Below, one piece after another: positions 32,745-43,847 of a stretch of 64,000 nucleotides of DNA (position 1 is the first letter of the stretch; every line of letters starts with the position of its first letter). Source of the DNA: Carposina sasakii (taxonomy: Eukaryota > Arthropoda > Insecta > Lepidoptera > Carposinidae); NCBI GenBank assembly GCA_014607495.2, contig CP053168.1:1-64000 (forward strand). The letters are read 5' to 3'. The notes under the pieces were generated by a model, which was not told the origin of the DNA, searched no databases, and saw nothing but the letters and a program-made list of their open reading frames with translations. The position numbers were made by a program, and so were the translations under genes.

Positions 32745-34534
32745 TCACATATCACTAAAGTTTACAGTGCTATAATATGATGAGATATTTACTTCGTCAG
32801 TGTTATGAAGTAAGATCGGTTGTGCCATTTGTGATGTGGATGGCTGAGAAATAATCTGTTGAGCCACATTCATTTGTTCTAATCTTTGAAGGTTACGTAT
32901 TTCGGCTTGTGATATAACACTGTGCAAATCTAACTTGATTTTTGTCTGATCTAGTTTAGGAAGTTGTTTAAGAGCTTTACTCATGCTCAAAAAAAATAAG
33001 TCTGTTTCATCCATGTCCTGCTGCTTGGAATAGTGCTTGTGGACTCTTAAATCATGTGAAGACTTCATTAAATCATATAGGTCCTGTAAGTTTGTTTTGT
33101 TGCGACTAGACCTTGTGGCATGTGAAGACGTACCAGACTGTGGTGTTTCTGGACGGTGATCTGATTGAGGGCTTTCAGGTTCTGGTGAGTTTTCAATCAG
33201 ATTTAATGATTCGAAACATTCTGGTGAGTCTGGAGGCGCCATAAGATTTGTTGTTGATGGTCTTGATTTTATAAATGGCTGTAAAAAACTCATTTGTTCT
33301 TCATATTTCCACGGCGTAACAAGAACAGCGGCTTGCCCACTTTTTTTATTTTTACGACGCTTTAATGCGTTAATGTAGGCGTTTCGTAATTTATCCCAGT
33401 CATCTTTGCATTTATCCGCTGAAACAATAAATTATGCGTTTTTATATTTACAGATTTTTGGCAACTGGCAACTCTTTTCGGTCCTTGGGGTTCAATTATC
33501 GCATGGGATTCGCCACAGTAAAGATAATAGTCGAAGAAGTATGTAACGCAATTTGGAAAAAATTAGCCCCTATTGTAATGCCTCAACCTACAGAACAAAT
33601 GTGGAGAGAAATTGCAAAAGGATTCGAAAATATATGGCATTTTCCGAACTGTATTGGAGCAATGGATGGAAAACACGTAACTATAATATGTCCTATAAAT
33701 GCAGGCTCAACCTTTTACAATTATAAAAATGAGCATTCTATTGTACTGCTTGCGCTAGTTGACGCTCATTACAGATTTGTTACGATAGATGTAGGAGCAT
33801 ATGGTCGCAATAGTGATGGTGGCATATACCAAGAGTCGTTAATGGGAAAAATGTTTGAAAATAGTCAATTAAACTTGCCACCAAATAAACCATTGCATCA
33901 AAATACAGAACCTTTACCCCACGTTATTGTGGCAGATGCAGCATTCCCCTTAAAAACGTATTTGTTAAAACCGTGCAGTAAAGCTAAATTAGTCAACAAT
34001 ACTCACAATAAAATATTTAATTATCGTTTATCTCGTGCTCGCCGCACTGTAGAAAATGCATTTGGAATATTACGAGCAAGATTCAGAGTATTTCAAGGAC
34101 CTTTACAAGTACAACCAAATATGGTGGACAAGATCATACTCGCTGCTTGCTGCCTCCATAACCTTTTAACCCAAAATACACCGGAAAGAGAAGAAATGTT
34201 TATAGATGAAGGCGAAATTTGCGACGGTAACGGCTTAACAGACATTGGACCATTAAATAGAAATCCTACTCAGGAAGCTATTCATGTTCGCGAAGCATTT
34301 AAAAATTATTTTGTAAGTCCAGAAGGACAAGTTCCATGGCAAATGCAAAGTATTAATACACAAGGTAGATCTAGGAATAATTAAATAAAGCGGTGAAGAT
34401 TACTTACGGGGTTGTTTTAATTTTTCTCCTATCTCCTCCCAAACAGCTGTCCTAATAGTATGATCTTTATATTGTTTACACTTTGTATCATAAATTACAT
34501 TATATTGTCGTACTATTTCAATTAACTCGTCCAT
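32745..34534 (-). CDS. MADF-BESS protein of Harbinger 1, two exons
   Basis: Likely the DNA-binding partner that accompanies Harbinger transposases. Exon 1 is 34534-34408, with MADF helix wording (LIEIVRQYNVIYDTKCKQY ... AVWEEIG), ending at donor C|GTAAGT. Exon 2 is 33418-32745 after TTGTTTCAG and begins with the second half of MADF (CKDDWDKLRNAYINALKRR). A Ser/Pro linker follows, then a BESS-type motif (DETDLFFLSMSKALKQLP). Phase 1+2 joining works and is the same in all three copies. The intron contains the whole second exon of the transposase on the opposite strand. No defects are seen. Confidence 0.88.
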
Positions 34535-34953
34535 ATTTGAAAGTGAACCAACGAATATGCAGAGGACTATGAGCGATGACGCGTCGCAACACAGAACTGG
34601 CGCTTGTACATATGTCTGACGTGTCGTGACGTCGCCGTTCCCCCGCCCCTCCGCTCTGATTCAACCGCGATCGTATCTGATGCGACACGACACAAGCCAT
34701 CACAACACAACACGCATTAAGGTGCAAACAAACTGGGCTTATATGATGCCACGCCACGTTATGTGATGTTACGTTAGAAACAAACTAGCCCTACGCTATG
34801 CCACCGTCAGCGACAGGAACAAACTGAGCTTACGCGCAAACACGCCACGTTATGTGATGTTACGTTAGAAACACACTAGCATTGGCCCACGCCACGTATT
34901 CAGTGAAGCGTTGATCGTCGGAGTATTCGGTTGTTTCGTACTACAGTAGAAAA

Positions 34954-37265
34954 ATGGATTTTACTGACAGCTCCGACGAAGATTTTTTAAACTTAGCGGT
35001 ATTGTACTACATTATTACAAAGAAAAAAAAAGTGCAAAGAAGATATTGGGTTCATAAAATTAATAAAAAAAGAGAGCCACATGGAGAGTATCATAGTCTT
35101 GTCGTGCCAGATTTAGAAGAAGACGATGAACGCTTTTACAAATACTTTCGTGTAACTAAGGCGCAGTTTGAAATAATTCACGACTTTTTGAAGACGGACT
35201 TACGTAAAATTCATACACGGTTACGTAAACCTATAGGAACAAAGGAAAGACTAGCAGTTTGTTTAAGGTAAGTTTTATTATGTAATCATTACAATAATTG
35301 AGTTATCTTAAAAAAATATTAAGTAATAATAGTAGTAGTTTCTTTAATATTCGTAAAAACCAAGAGTTGTGTAGGTATTTTTCGGTGAATGAGGTGATTG
35401 GCTTATTTGATTGAGATTAAAGGATGGTGCCAGGTCTGAAGACGGTGAATGAGATGGTAATTGTGTGCTTGGAGATGGAGATTGTGAATGAGTTGCTTGA
35501 GTTGATTGCACCATTTTATTGAGACTAAAGGATGGTGCAAGTTCTGATTGGTGTGTGATAGAAGACGGTGAATGAGATGGTAATTGTGTGCTTGGAGATG
35601 GAGATTGTGAATGAGTTGCTTGAGTTGATTGGAACATTTGATTGAGATTAAAGGATGGTGCAAGGTCTGAGTGGTGTGTGATAGAAGACGGTGAATGAGA
35701 TGGTGATTGTGTAACGACTGGCTGTATCTTGCGATGTTGTTGTATTATAATTGGCTGACTTAGTACGCTATGCTGACGTTCTAGTTCTCGAATCTCAACA
35801 TCGTGAATAGCTTTGTGTAAATCCATTTTTATTCTTGCTTGATCTAGCTTAGGCAACTTTTTCAAAGATTTGCTCATACATAAAAAGAAGTTATCGGTTT
35901 CATCCATTTGGTTTTGTAATTTTCTTGCTTCCTGAGTTGATTTCATCAAATCAACAATTTCTTTGATATCTGGATTGGTCTGTTGCGGTTTACTTTTCTT
36001 ATTGCGTTGAACTGGTTCTATATCATTCGAGGACAAATAAGACGAATCGTTATTTACGTGAGATGATAGTTCTGATCCGGAGGTGCTAGGAGAACTACCT
36101 AAATTTGTTAATGTTGGTCGATTTTCCATGAAAGGTATCAAGAAAGACATTACTTTTTCATATCGCCACGGGAGTATAGACTCTGCTGCTTGTCCACTTT
36201 TTTTTTTGAGTCGGCGTTTTAAAGCATTTGTGTGACAGTTTCTTAATTTAGTCCATATAGATTTGCATTCTTTAACTGAAACAAAATAAATCACTTTATT
36301 AATTTTTTAAGATATTGAAATTCTTTTTCAGATTCTTGGCTACAGGAAATTCATTTCAATCTTTAAGTTTCAACTATCGCATGGGCTCCAGCACAGTACG
36401 CAGTATTGTAAAACAAGTATGTGAAGCAATCTGGAAAAATATGAGTCCTCGTGTCATGCCTCTGCCTACCATTTCCATGTGGAGAAAAATATCAGAAGAT
36501 TTTAATTCAAAATGGAACTTCCCAAATTGTATAGGCGCGCTTGATGGAAAGCACGTGAACATACAATGCCCAATAAATGCTGGATCACAATTTTGGAACT
36601 ACAAGGGTCAGCACTCAATCGTCTTGTTAGCACTAGTAGATGCAGACTATAAATTTATAGCGGTGGATGTTGGTGCATACGGACGAAACAGTGACGGAGG
36701 AATTTTTGAAAAATCAGCGCTCGGCAAGAAATTACTACAGAAAGAGTTGGATGTGCCAGAGGATCAACCGCTAACAAATGAAGGAGAGGCTGTACCTCAT
36801 GTGATAGTAGGTGACGAGGCATTTCCATTGTTGTCCTACTTGATGAGACCTTACAGCAAAAATACTTTGACAAGAAACGAACCAAATAAAATATTTAACT
36901 ACAGACTATCGAGAGCAAGGAGAATATCGGAAAACGCATTTGCTTCATTACGTGCGAGGTGGCGTGTTTTTCAAGGACCATTGCAAGTGCAACCAAACTT
37001 GGTAGGTAAAATAATTTTAGCTGAATGTTGTTTGCATAATTATTTAGGACCTGACTTTGAAATCGCTGATGACATAGAAACTTATTTTGAACCGAGGAAG
37101 CAAGCTTTCGTTGACTTAGACCGATATATACAGCAAAACCCTGTCTTGAATGCTTTTCATATAAGAAATCAATTCAGAGATCATTTCAATTCTCCAGCGG
37201 GTTCTGTTACCTGGCAACTACGCATGATTAGAAGAGGGCAACGAAACATCAATGACAACTCGTAG
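34954..37265 (+). CDS. Harbinger 2 transposase, two exons, apparently intact
   Basis: Exon 1 is 34954-35267 (MDFTDSSDEDFLNL ... LAVCLR) with donor GTAAGT. Exon 2 is 36332-37265 after TTCTTTTTCAG, giving LR-FLATGNSFQSL in phase. Catalytic positions lie in GALDGKHV, VGDEAFPL and RRISENAFASLRARW. The RRYWVH and YFRVTKAQFE blocks of exon 1 are typical PIF/Harbinger N-terminal wording. Length is about 416 residues with no stops or shifts. Its intron contains the second exon of the antisense MADF-BESS gene. Confidence 0.9.
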
Positions 37266-38469
37266 TGCTAGCGGCATATAGCGATTTCATTGATTTCCTA
37301 CAAAATGTGTTAAAGGCATGAAACTCGGAGCGATTTATCTTTAGCTTATATGAAATGATTTGACCCGTAGCGCTAAAAAAAAGCTGGACGAACGGAATTA
37401 CGGTGACAATTTTTTTTTGTATGGCAAAAAAAAAATTTGTTCTGAAACCTATCCTGTGGGTTATCAAATGAAAGGGCTTTTTGAGACGATATCATTGAGT
37501 TTTAGTCACTTGTGTTAAATTAAATCGAAAATAATTTTCAAAATATACCAAGTTTGAGCTTCTTCAGATAAGATATGGTGTAGGTATAAAAAAGTCTAGT
37601 ATTTTTTTAAATTATTCATTATTTTTAAAAATATAGGTCTTTTATACCGTATATTTTGACACTCGCAATGATTAAACTTTTTTTTCGTGCGATGTAATTA
37701 CTAATCTGTAAATAAGTAATTACATCGCACGAAAAAAAAAAATCATTGCAGGTGTCTAAATTAATAAACAAAAAACCTAGAATATTTTTTATTATATTTT
37801 TTATACCCAATTGCTTTCTTGAGGTTAGATAAGAGGATATTATGTATCATTTGACTCGTATTTCACAAAATATTATTTCACCACATATCTTAAGGAGCTC
37901 AAAGTTGGTATGGTTCGAAAATTATTTTCGATTTAATTTAACACAAGTAACTCAATGATGTGATATATTTTTAGAATCGTCTCAGAAAGCCCTTTCATTC
38001 GATACCCCACACGATAGGTTTCAGAACAAAAATTTTTTTTGCCACACAAAAAAAAATGTCACCGTAATTCCGCTCGTCCAGCTTTTGTTTTTGGTGCTAC
38101 GGGTCAATTCATTTCATATACGCTAAAGATCAATCGCTCCTAAAGTTTCATTCCTTTAACACCATTTGCAGATGAATTTTGTGTACCGCTTGCACTATCG
38201 TAGGAAAGACTCATAGCGCGTCGCGTCTCGCGCCTTCTGTCCTTTGTGCACGGTATGGCAACGTTGCATTTGAGAACAAACAACCTATGCATTCAAGTTT
38301 ACCGGTGATTGTGTCGATGAAACAACTTTTTTAACTTACTTGTTTTATTTTCGATCGCAGCTATTTCCTCCCATGCATTATTTCTGACACCGTGGTCTCG
38401 GTATTCGGGACATTGCGGGTTATATAAACATTCATAAGTCCTGACTAATTCGATAAATTGCTCCGACAT
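35344..38469 (-). CDS. MADF-BESS protein of Harbinger 2, two exons
   Basis: Exon 1 is 38469-38340 (MSEQFIELVRTYECLYN ... NAWEEIAAIENKT), donor A|GTAAGT. Exon 2 is 36275-35344 after TTGTTTCAG, opening CKSIWTKLRNCHTNALKRR. The BESS motif (DETDNFFLCMSKSLKKLP) follows, then a C-terminal extension of about 2.5 tandem 41-residue repeats rich in SPSPSTQLPSHSPSS. The splice phase agrees with copies 1 and 3. The intron is lengthened to over 2 kb by the fold-back element at 37262-38200. No defects are seen. Confidence 0.88.
35438..35700 (-). repeat. 123-bp in-frame tandem repeat in the MADF-BESS gene
   Basis: GAAGACGGTGAATGAGATGG recurs at 35438, 35561 and 35684, a 123-bp period (41 codons). Because the period is a multiple of three, the repeats lengthen the protein without breaking it. 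Confidence 0.88.
37262..38200. mobile_element. Fold-back element inside Harbinger 2
   Basis: Imperfect inverted arms of about 290 bp (37262-37560 and 37905-38200) share words such as TAAAGG.ATGAAACT, CGGAATTACGGTGAC and CTTTCATT. A tight internal palindrome, TCGTGCGATGTAATTACT and its inverse, lies at about 37685-37735. No coding capacity is seen. It begins at the stop codon of the transposase and separates it from MADF exon 1, which in copy 1 lies only about 24 bp away. Confidence 0.8.
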
Positions 38470-38977
38470 TGTTGATACAAAACGCATGAACGTGTTTACT
38501 GGGCGCGAGCTACGAGCAGACTGACGCAGCGCAAGCGTCTCATTACGTGTTAACATGCAATACACGTGAATACACGCGATCTGACGCGTACGCAATACAC
38601 GTAGACTGGGATTTGATTGGAATAGCAACGTTACGTAAGATAAATGTAGTTCTAAATAATGATTTTTCATATATTTACTATGAAAATTGATGTCATCTGA
38701 CGGACGTAACATCACATACGTGTCATCACATAAGCCCAGTCTGTTTGCACCTTTACTAGTATGAACGTTACCATACTAAATGTATGAAACCGATACCGTT
38801 CTGACGCGTCACGTCACGACACGTCAGACAAATATAAAGGCGGAAACACATTATTAAAACGCGACGCGACGCAACGTGTCGACACCCGATATGCACCGTG
38901 CATATTACCAACACGCGACGCTACGACATACTAGCAATTTCTGAATACAGTTAGCTAACAGCAGTGGAAGAGTATAG

Positions 38978-41242
38978 TTGTGTACTATGGATTTCATAAA
39001 TAACGAGTCAGATGAAGACTTTGAAGACGATTTGATGCAAATTTTGGGTACATATATGATACTTAAACAACTCAAGAAAAAGAAAATGACTAGGCGTTAC
39101 TGGGTACATGAAATAAATCAAAAGAGAAGTATATGTGGTGAATATCATACTCTGTATCCAGACTTACTTCAAGACAGTGAAAGATATGTATTTTCGGGTT
39201 ACTAAAACACAATTTGAAGAAATACACGAATTTATTCAAAGTGACATACATAAGAAAGACACGAAATTTCGCGAAGCCATTAGCACTAAAGAAAGACTTG
39301 CTATTTGTCTTAGGTAAGTATCTAATATAAAAAAAACAATTATTATAACTATGGAATATCATATTGACCAACATTGTTATAAAACTCTTTCAAATTTAAA
39401 TTTCTTTGCTGCGATTGTTCAGAGTCTACGCGTACTTCTGGAAGTTTATATTGAACTGATAGTGAATTATCGTCATTGCTATATTCAGTCGAAATTGGAT
39501 TTGACATTATTTGATTTGTATTTAAATTATATATGTACATAGAATCACTTGTTCTTTGGTTATTCATCTGTGTGTTTTCTTTGTCTGGTATTGCGCGTGT
39601 ATGTACTTTGTCCTGGTTTTACAATCAATGGTTTGGTTACATTTTGAATTATTTTGTTCGCAGTTACATTAATCGGAGTATTCAGAATTCGTTTACAATT
39701 ATTTAACATTTTCATTTCCGAATCGTGTATAAGCCTGTGTAATTGAAATTTTATTTCAGCTTGGTCCGTTTTAGGTAACTTTTTTAGTTGCTTACTCATT
39801 GATAAAAAGAAATAGTCATTTTCGTCCATATCAGTTGCTGATCTCTTCTGTCTTATATCCTGCGACGCTTTCATTACATCAACCATTTCTTTTAATAAAT
39901 TATTGTCATTTTCACTTTTGTTTGTACGTCTCGGAGTAAAACTTGCAGCAGATGCCCTTGAAGAGGTCCTTGTTGTATGCATAATGGTGGGAGGTGAAAG
40001 TGCAGAATTTTCAGAAAATTGCAATTCAGAATCTTGTGTTGAATCGTCAACATTTGCATCACCTAAGTTTGTAACTGTGGATCTTCCTTCAATATGTGGT
40101 AACAGAAATTCCATTTGTTTTTCAAATTTCCAAGGAACTGTACTAGTTGCTGCTTGACCACTCTTCTTGCGACGTCTTTTTAATGCATTGGTAAAGCAAT
40201 TCCTTAATTTTCCCCATTTGTTTTTTATGTCTTCAACTGAAACAAAAGATAATCATATTGTGTACATATTTCCTTATTTATATCTTAAACATAAAAAATT
40301 ATATGTATTTTTTGTTGCAGGTTTTTAGCTACGGGCAGTTCATTCAGATCAATAGGATTCAACTATCGAATGGGATTCAGTACCGTAAGAGAAATAGTAC
40401 AAGACGTTTGCGATGCAATTTGGAAGAAAATGGGTCCAAATTATATGCCAAAACCTACAACTGCAATGTGGGAAGAATCTGAAAATGGTTTTAGAAATTA
40501 TTGGAATTTTCCTAATTGCTGTGGGGCACTAGACGGAAAACATGTGAACATTACTTGTCCTATAAACGGTGGTTCGAATTATTGGAATTATAAGGGGACA
40601 AATTCAATCGTACTACTGGCCTTAGTAGATCCAAAGTATAGATTCTTAGTTATAGATGTTGGATCGTATGGTAAAAACAGCGATGGTGGGGTATTGGATA
40701 ATTCCGTCTTAGGCAAATTAATGCAAGATGGAAACATAGAATTTCCGGCCCCTAAACCATTAACTCTGAATTCAGAACCCTTGCCACATGTGATTGTTGC
40801 AGATGAAGCTTTTCCCTTAAAACCAATTGTAATGCGACCCTACAGCAAGAATGATGTTCGTAACAATGAATCCAATAAAATATTCAATTATCGGCTGAGT
40901 CGTGCCCGACGTATAGTCGAGAATGCCTTTGGCATTTTGAGATCCAGATGGCGTGTTTTTGCTGGTCCTATGGCTGTTCAACCGAACATGGTTGACAAAA
41001 TTATTCTGGCAACATGTTGCCTACATAACTATTTAGGCACGGATGATTTGCCTTCAGATCGTGATGATGATTCACTGCAGGCGAATTCGACAGAATCTAC
41101 AGCTTTTGACCACTTAAATCCCATTCGTAGAAATTCTACACAATATGCTTTTTCAGTAAGAAACAAATTCAAGGAATATTTTAGTACTGAAGGCGCCGTT
41201 CCGTGGCAACTTGATATTGTGAGAAGAGGTAGACAAAATTAA
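38978..41242 (+). pseudogene. Harbinger 3 transposase, frameshift in exon 1
   Basis: Exon 1 starts at 38978 (MDFINNESDEDFEDDL ... RRYWVHEINQKR). At about 39185 the frame closes (VFSGY, stop) and the correct YFRVTKTQFEEIHEF wording continues in another frame, a small deletion at SERY|YF. The exon ends at 39313 (CLR|GTAAGT). Exon 2 (40321-41242, after TTTGTTGCAG) is fully open, with GALDGKHV, VADEAFPL and RRIVENAFGILRSRW. Only the exon 1 shift prevents a full product. Confidence 0.88.
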
Positions 41243-41473
41243 AAACTCCCAAAAGTTACTTAACGGTATAGGCGTATTAAATTTCAATTTATTTTGTACT
41301 ATAATATACTATAATAAATATTATTTTTAATAAAACTTACCGTGTGTGTTCATTTGCTCGGCAATTTCTTCCCATGCATTATTTCTCACAGTATGATCCC
41401 TGTATATAGCTAAATTCATGTCATATAGAACAGGATATCGTTTTACCAACTCAATTAATTGTTCGTCGGTCAT
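39560..41473 (-). CDS. MADF-BESS protein of Harbinger 3, two exons
   Basis: Exon 1 is 41473-41341 (MTDEQLIELVKRYPVLYDM ... NNAWEEIAEQMNTH), donor G|GTAAGT. Exon 2 is 40236-39560 after TTGTTTCAG, opening VEDIKNKWGKLRNCFTNALK. A Ser/Thr linker follows and a BESS motif (DENDYFFLSMSKQLKKLP). The phase matches copies 1 and 2. Transposase exon 2 lies entirely inside the intron on the other strand. No defects are seen, though the transposase beside it is frameshifted. Confidence 0.88.
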
Positions 41474-41795
41474 TTCGCTAAATAAATGAAAAAAATTTTA
41501 ATATGAAATTGGCATAAAGTGACAGTTCTCGAACAAATGACGCGTGGCGTCGTGTGTTGTCTAGAAACATACTGCGCGCGCCGCGTCGGATGGCGTGTTT
41601 ACCCCCACCATGGGCGACACACAGATCTGGCACGTCTGGATCAGGTGGCGTGTGCGCGCGTTGCGTCGCGTCGCGTGTTCAAAGTGTGATTCTGGTCTAT
41701 AGAAAACCATACATTTGATTCGACTCAACACGCATCGCGTTTCATCGGGTCGCGTCGCGTTTTAATAATGTGTTTCCGCCATAAATCCGCCTTAA

Positions 41796-42449
41796 GGACT
41801 TCCGTACATACAGGGTGTTTTTTGGTTGCAACCGTATACGAAAGGTATGTATTCTATACATCAAATAAAGTTTGTTTATACAAAAAATATTGCTGGGAAA
41901 TGAGTTTAATTTTTCAGGTAATTTTTTTATATACATTTCATCGCGCGCAATTTAAAGCTGACATCGCTCGACTTTGTCCGTAACGTAGTACGAGGTTACG
42001 TAAAACGGAGAATAACATCAGTGCATAAAACCTACCTACTAACCTATTTGTTTAGTCGAAATCCTCCGGAAGAAATATTATAACAAATGCGAATTATCTG
42101 CCATCTTATCCTATCATAAACCTTCCAAACAGAATACTTAATAGCAAGTAGGTACTGCATTTTCCACCGGCATCGCCTTCATTTTACCATTGCCTAACTC
42201 GCGAAGCGAAACACCAAGGACCACAGAAAACCTACAGCCATCACAAACAATTAACATGATAAAGAAACACATGAAATGAAAATTAAACTAAGACAATATT
42301 TTTTACGTACTCGTAAGTTCCTAAGTACCTAACTGATAGGTACGAGTATTTACCAACAAATTTAACGGAACATAAAGAAAGATCTGATTAATAGTAGTTA
42401 GGTAACTTAGGTACCTACCAAAATAGTTATGTGAGAGGCAGGTACTTAC
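41796..42449. other. Non-coding; left end of DD41D element 2
   Basis: TA at 41809-41810 is followed by CAGGGTGTTTTTTGGTTGCA, a terminal-repeat-like sequence. Its inverse relative (CAGGGTATTTTTTGGTCGTC) is found reading leftwards from 46886. No gene is seen between this end and the transposase stop at 42450. Confidence 0.45.
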
Positions 42450-43604
42450 CTAATTGTTGTCGGTGTCATCGGGAAGAGGCCTCTCAACACGTATCAAATA
42501 TTGCTCAAACTGCCGACCTTGCACCTGAAGATACGCACGTGCCCTGTGCAGTGTGTTTTGATGCACCAGCTCCAAAATACCTTCATGGGCCACTCGTTAC
42601 TTTAGCTCGTCGAACACGTGCATGATCCTCGACTGCATTTCCTCTGCATTAGTGCAAGGTCGGTCGAACACCCGGTCTTTGACGTACCCCCATAGAAAGA
42701 AGTCTAAGGGGGTTAAGTCAGGTGATCGTGCGGGCCACGGTTGAGGGCCATAGCGACCAATCCACCGATCATCAAACATAGCCGATAGTTGTCGCCGGAC
42801 AGCATGTGTGCTGTGTGGCGGCGCGCCGTCCTGCTGGAACCAGGTACGCTGCAGCTAGGCTAGTGGCAGGTTGTCCACGTAATCGCTTATGTAACCGTTG
42901 AGCAGGTCGAGGTACGTTAGCCCGGTCATTCTAGGCGGCAAGAAAACAGGGCCCAGGATTTTATTGCCAAAAACACCGGCCCACACATTCCACTTCCATC
43001 TTGCCTGGTGACCTGTTTCTTGCGTCCTGTAAGGGTTTCTGTGGCTCCACCAATGAGAGTTTCTCCTATTCCACATACCATTGTTAGTGAAGGTATTCTC
43101 ATCGGTGAAGATGATGTTCTGAGCGAAACCCGGGCTCGCCTCACTCTGCTGCAGCAGCCACCTGCAGTAAGCCACACGCCGCCCCGCGTCACCTGGCACA
43201 AGTGCTTGGACCCTGTGAATTTTGTAGGGCCGCTGTCTACTCCTTCGCAAGGTCTTCCACACTGTACTGTAGGACACGGCATGTCGAGAGCGATGGCCAT
43301 GCCGCTGGCGGAGCACTCGAGCCGCTGTCCGAACCCCTAGCGCCGGATTCTCGTTCATGACGGCGAGAATAGCGTCCTGAGCTGCAACTGAAATTTCTTG
43401 GCCACTGCCATGGGAAACCGGGACAATCGGCTGGTTTTCCAGGATGCGGTAGACGGCCCTCAAAATCATCCGATAATCATTGGGTTGCTGTGCTTCAGGA
43501 TGCCTGATGCCGTACTCACGAAGAGCCAATGCTGCATTTCCATCGGCTCTGCCATAGCAATACACCATGTTTAGGTATTCGCGCGAAGTGTACTGATGCG
43601 GCAT
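42450..43604 (-). pseudogene. DD41D Tc1/mariner-superfamily transposase, two nonsense codons
   Basis: Homologous along its length to the transposase at 783-1934 (shared GNAALALREYGIRHPEAQ-like start, PYKIHRVQALVPGDA, WNVWAGVF, QDGAPPH, RSPDLTPLDFFLWGY). Reading from the ATG at 43604, TAG at 42855-42857 (just before the second catalytic Asp) and TAA at 42597-42599 interrupt a single unshifted frame ending at 42450. The spacing between the second and third Asp is again 41. Two point changes account for the damage. Confidence 0.9.
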
Positions 43605-43847
43605 TTTTTCAATGTAAAACAATAAATACCTAAACTGCACAATAAAACAAATACACACACTACACACACACACACACGCGCGCGGTAATCAGTACTTAAA
43701 ACACAACTCGAGAAAAGAAAAGCGAAAAGAAAAAGCGCACGCATCAGGTGACGTATCAAACCGAACTGAATATGAAAAAAAATCGCAAATAGGTAACACA
43801 AAAAAAATTGTCATTAGGGCGAACTTACACGTTCTCACAATTTAACA

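Larger units (their letters stand above)
28056..34384 (+). pseudogene. Harbinger 1 transposase, two exons, exon 1 split by copia
   Basis: Exon 1 runs from about 28011 to 28258 and continues at 32620 (after the copia duplication) to a TTTAAG|GTAAGC donor at 32679. Exon 2 begins after TATTTACAG at 33454 and stops at 34384. The joint gives CLR-FLATGNSF in phase, as in the other two copies. The DDE residues lie in GAMDGKHV, VADAAFPL and RRTVENAFGILRARF. The start codon is doubtful: the acidic SSDSDSDYEED leader is open but has no ATG before 28056. The copia insertion disables it. Confidence 0.9.
34720..38752 (+). mobile_element. PIF/Harbinger element 2
   Basis: The left end is AGGTGCAAACAAACTGGGCT and the right end is the inverse of AGGTGCAAACAGACTGGGCT. 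The 3-bp duplication TTA lies at 34717-34719 and 38753-38755. Subterminal GTGATGTTACGT words repeat near both ends. Length is 4033 bp including a fold-back element at 37262-38200. It lies in the 3' terminal region of Harbinger 1. Confidence 0.92.
38839..41780 (+). mobile_element. PIF/Harbinger element 3
   Basis: The left end GGCGGAAACACATTATTAAA and its perfect inverse at the right form terminal repeats of over 30 bp running into GCGACGCGAC. ATAAA lies on both sides (38834-38838 and 41781-41785), containing the usual 3-bp TAA target. Length is 2942 bp. It sits in the terminal region of Harbinger 1. Confidence 0.93.
27860..41792 (+). mobile_element. PIF/Harbinger element 1, host of three later insertions
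   Basis: The left end AGGTGTATAAACC follows TAA (27857-27859). The right end is AAATCCGCCT before TAA (41793-41795), an imperfect inverted match. Just inside both ends lies CTGAYGTGTCGTGACGTGA (about 27883 left; reversed at 38807-38826 right), which ties them together. Removing copia (28259-32614), Harbinger 2 (34720-38752) and Harbinger 3 (38839-41780) leaves about 2.6 kb, close to the 2.9 kb of Harbinger 3. The outer assignment is inference; the inner elements are clear. Confidence 0.65.

Noticed and set aside
42855..42857. TAG as a recoded codon in the second DD41D transposase
   Set aside because: A second in-frame stop at 42597-42599 makes ordinary decay more likely.
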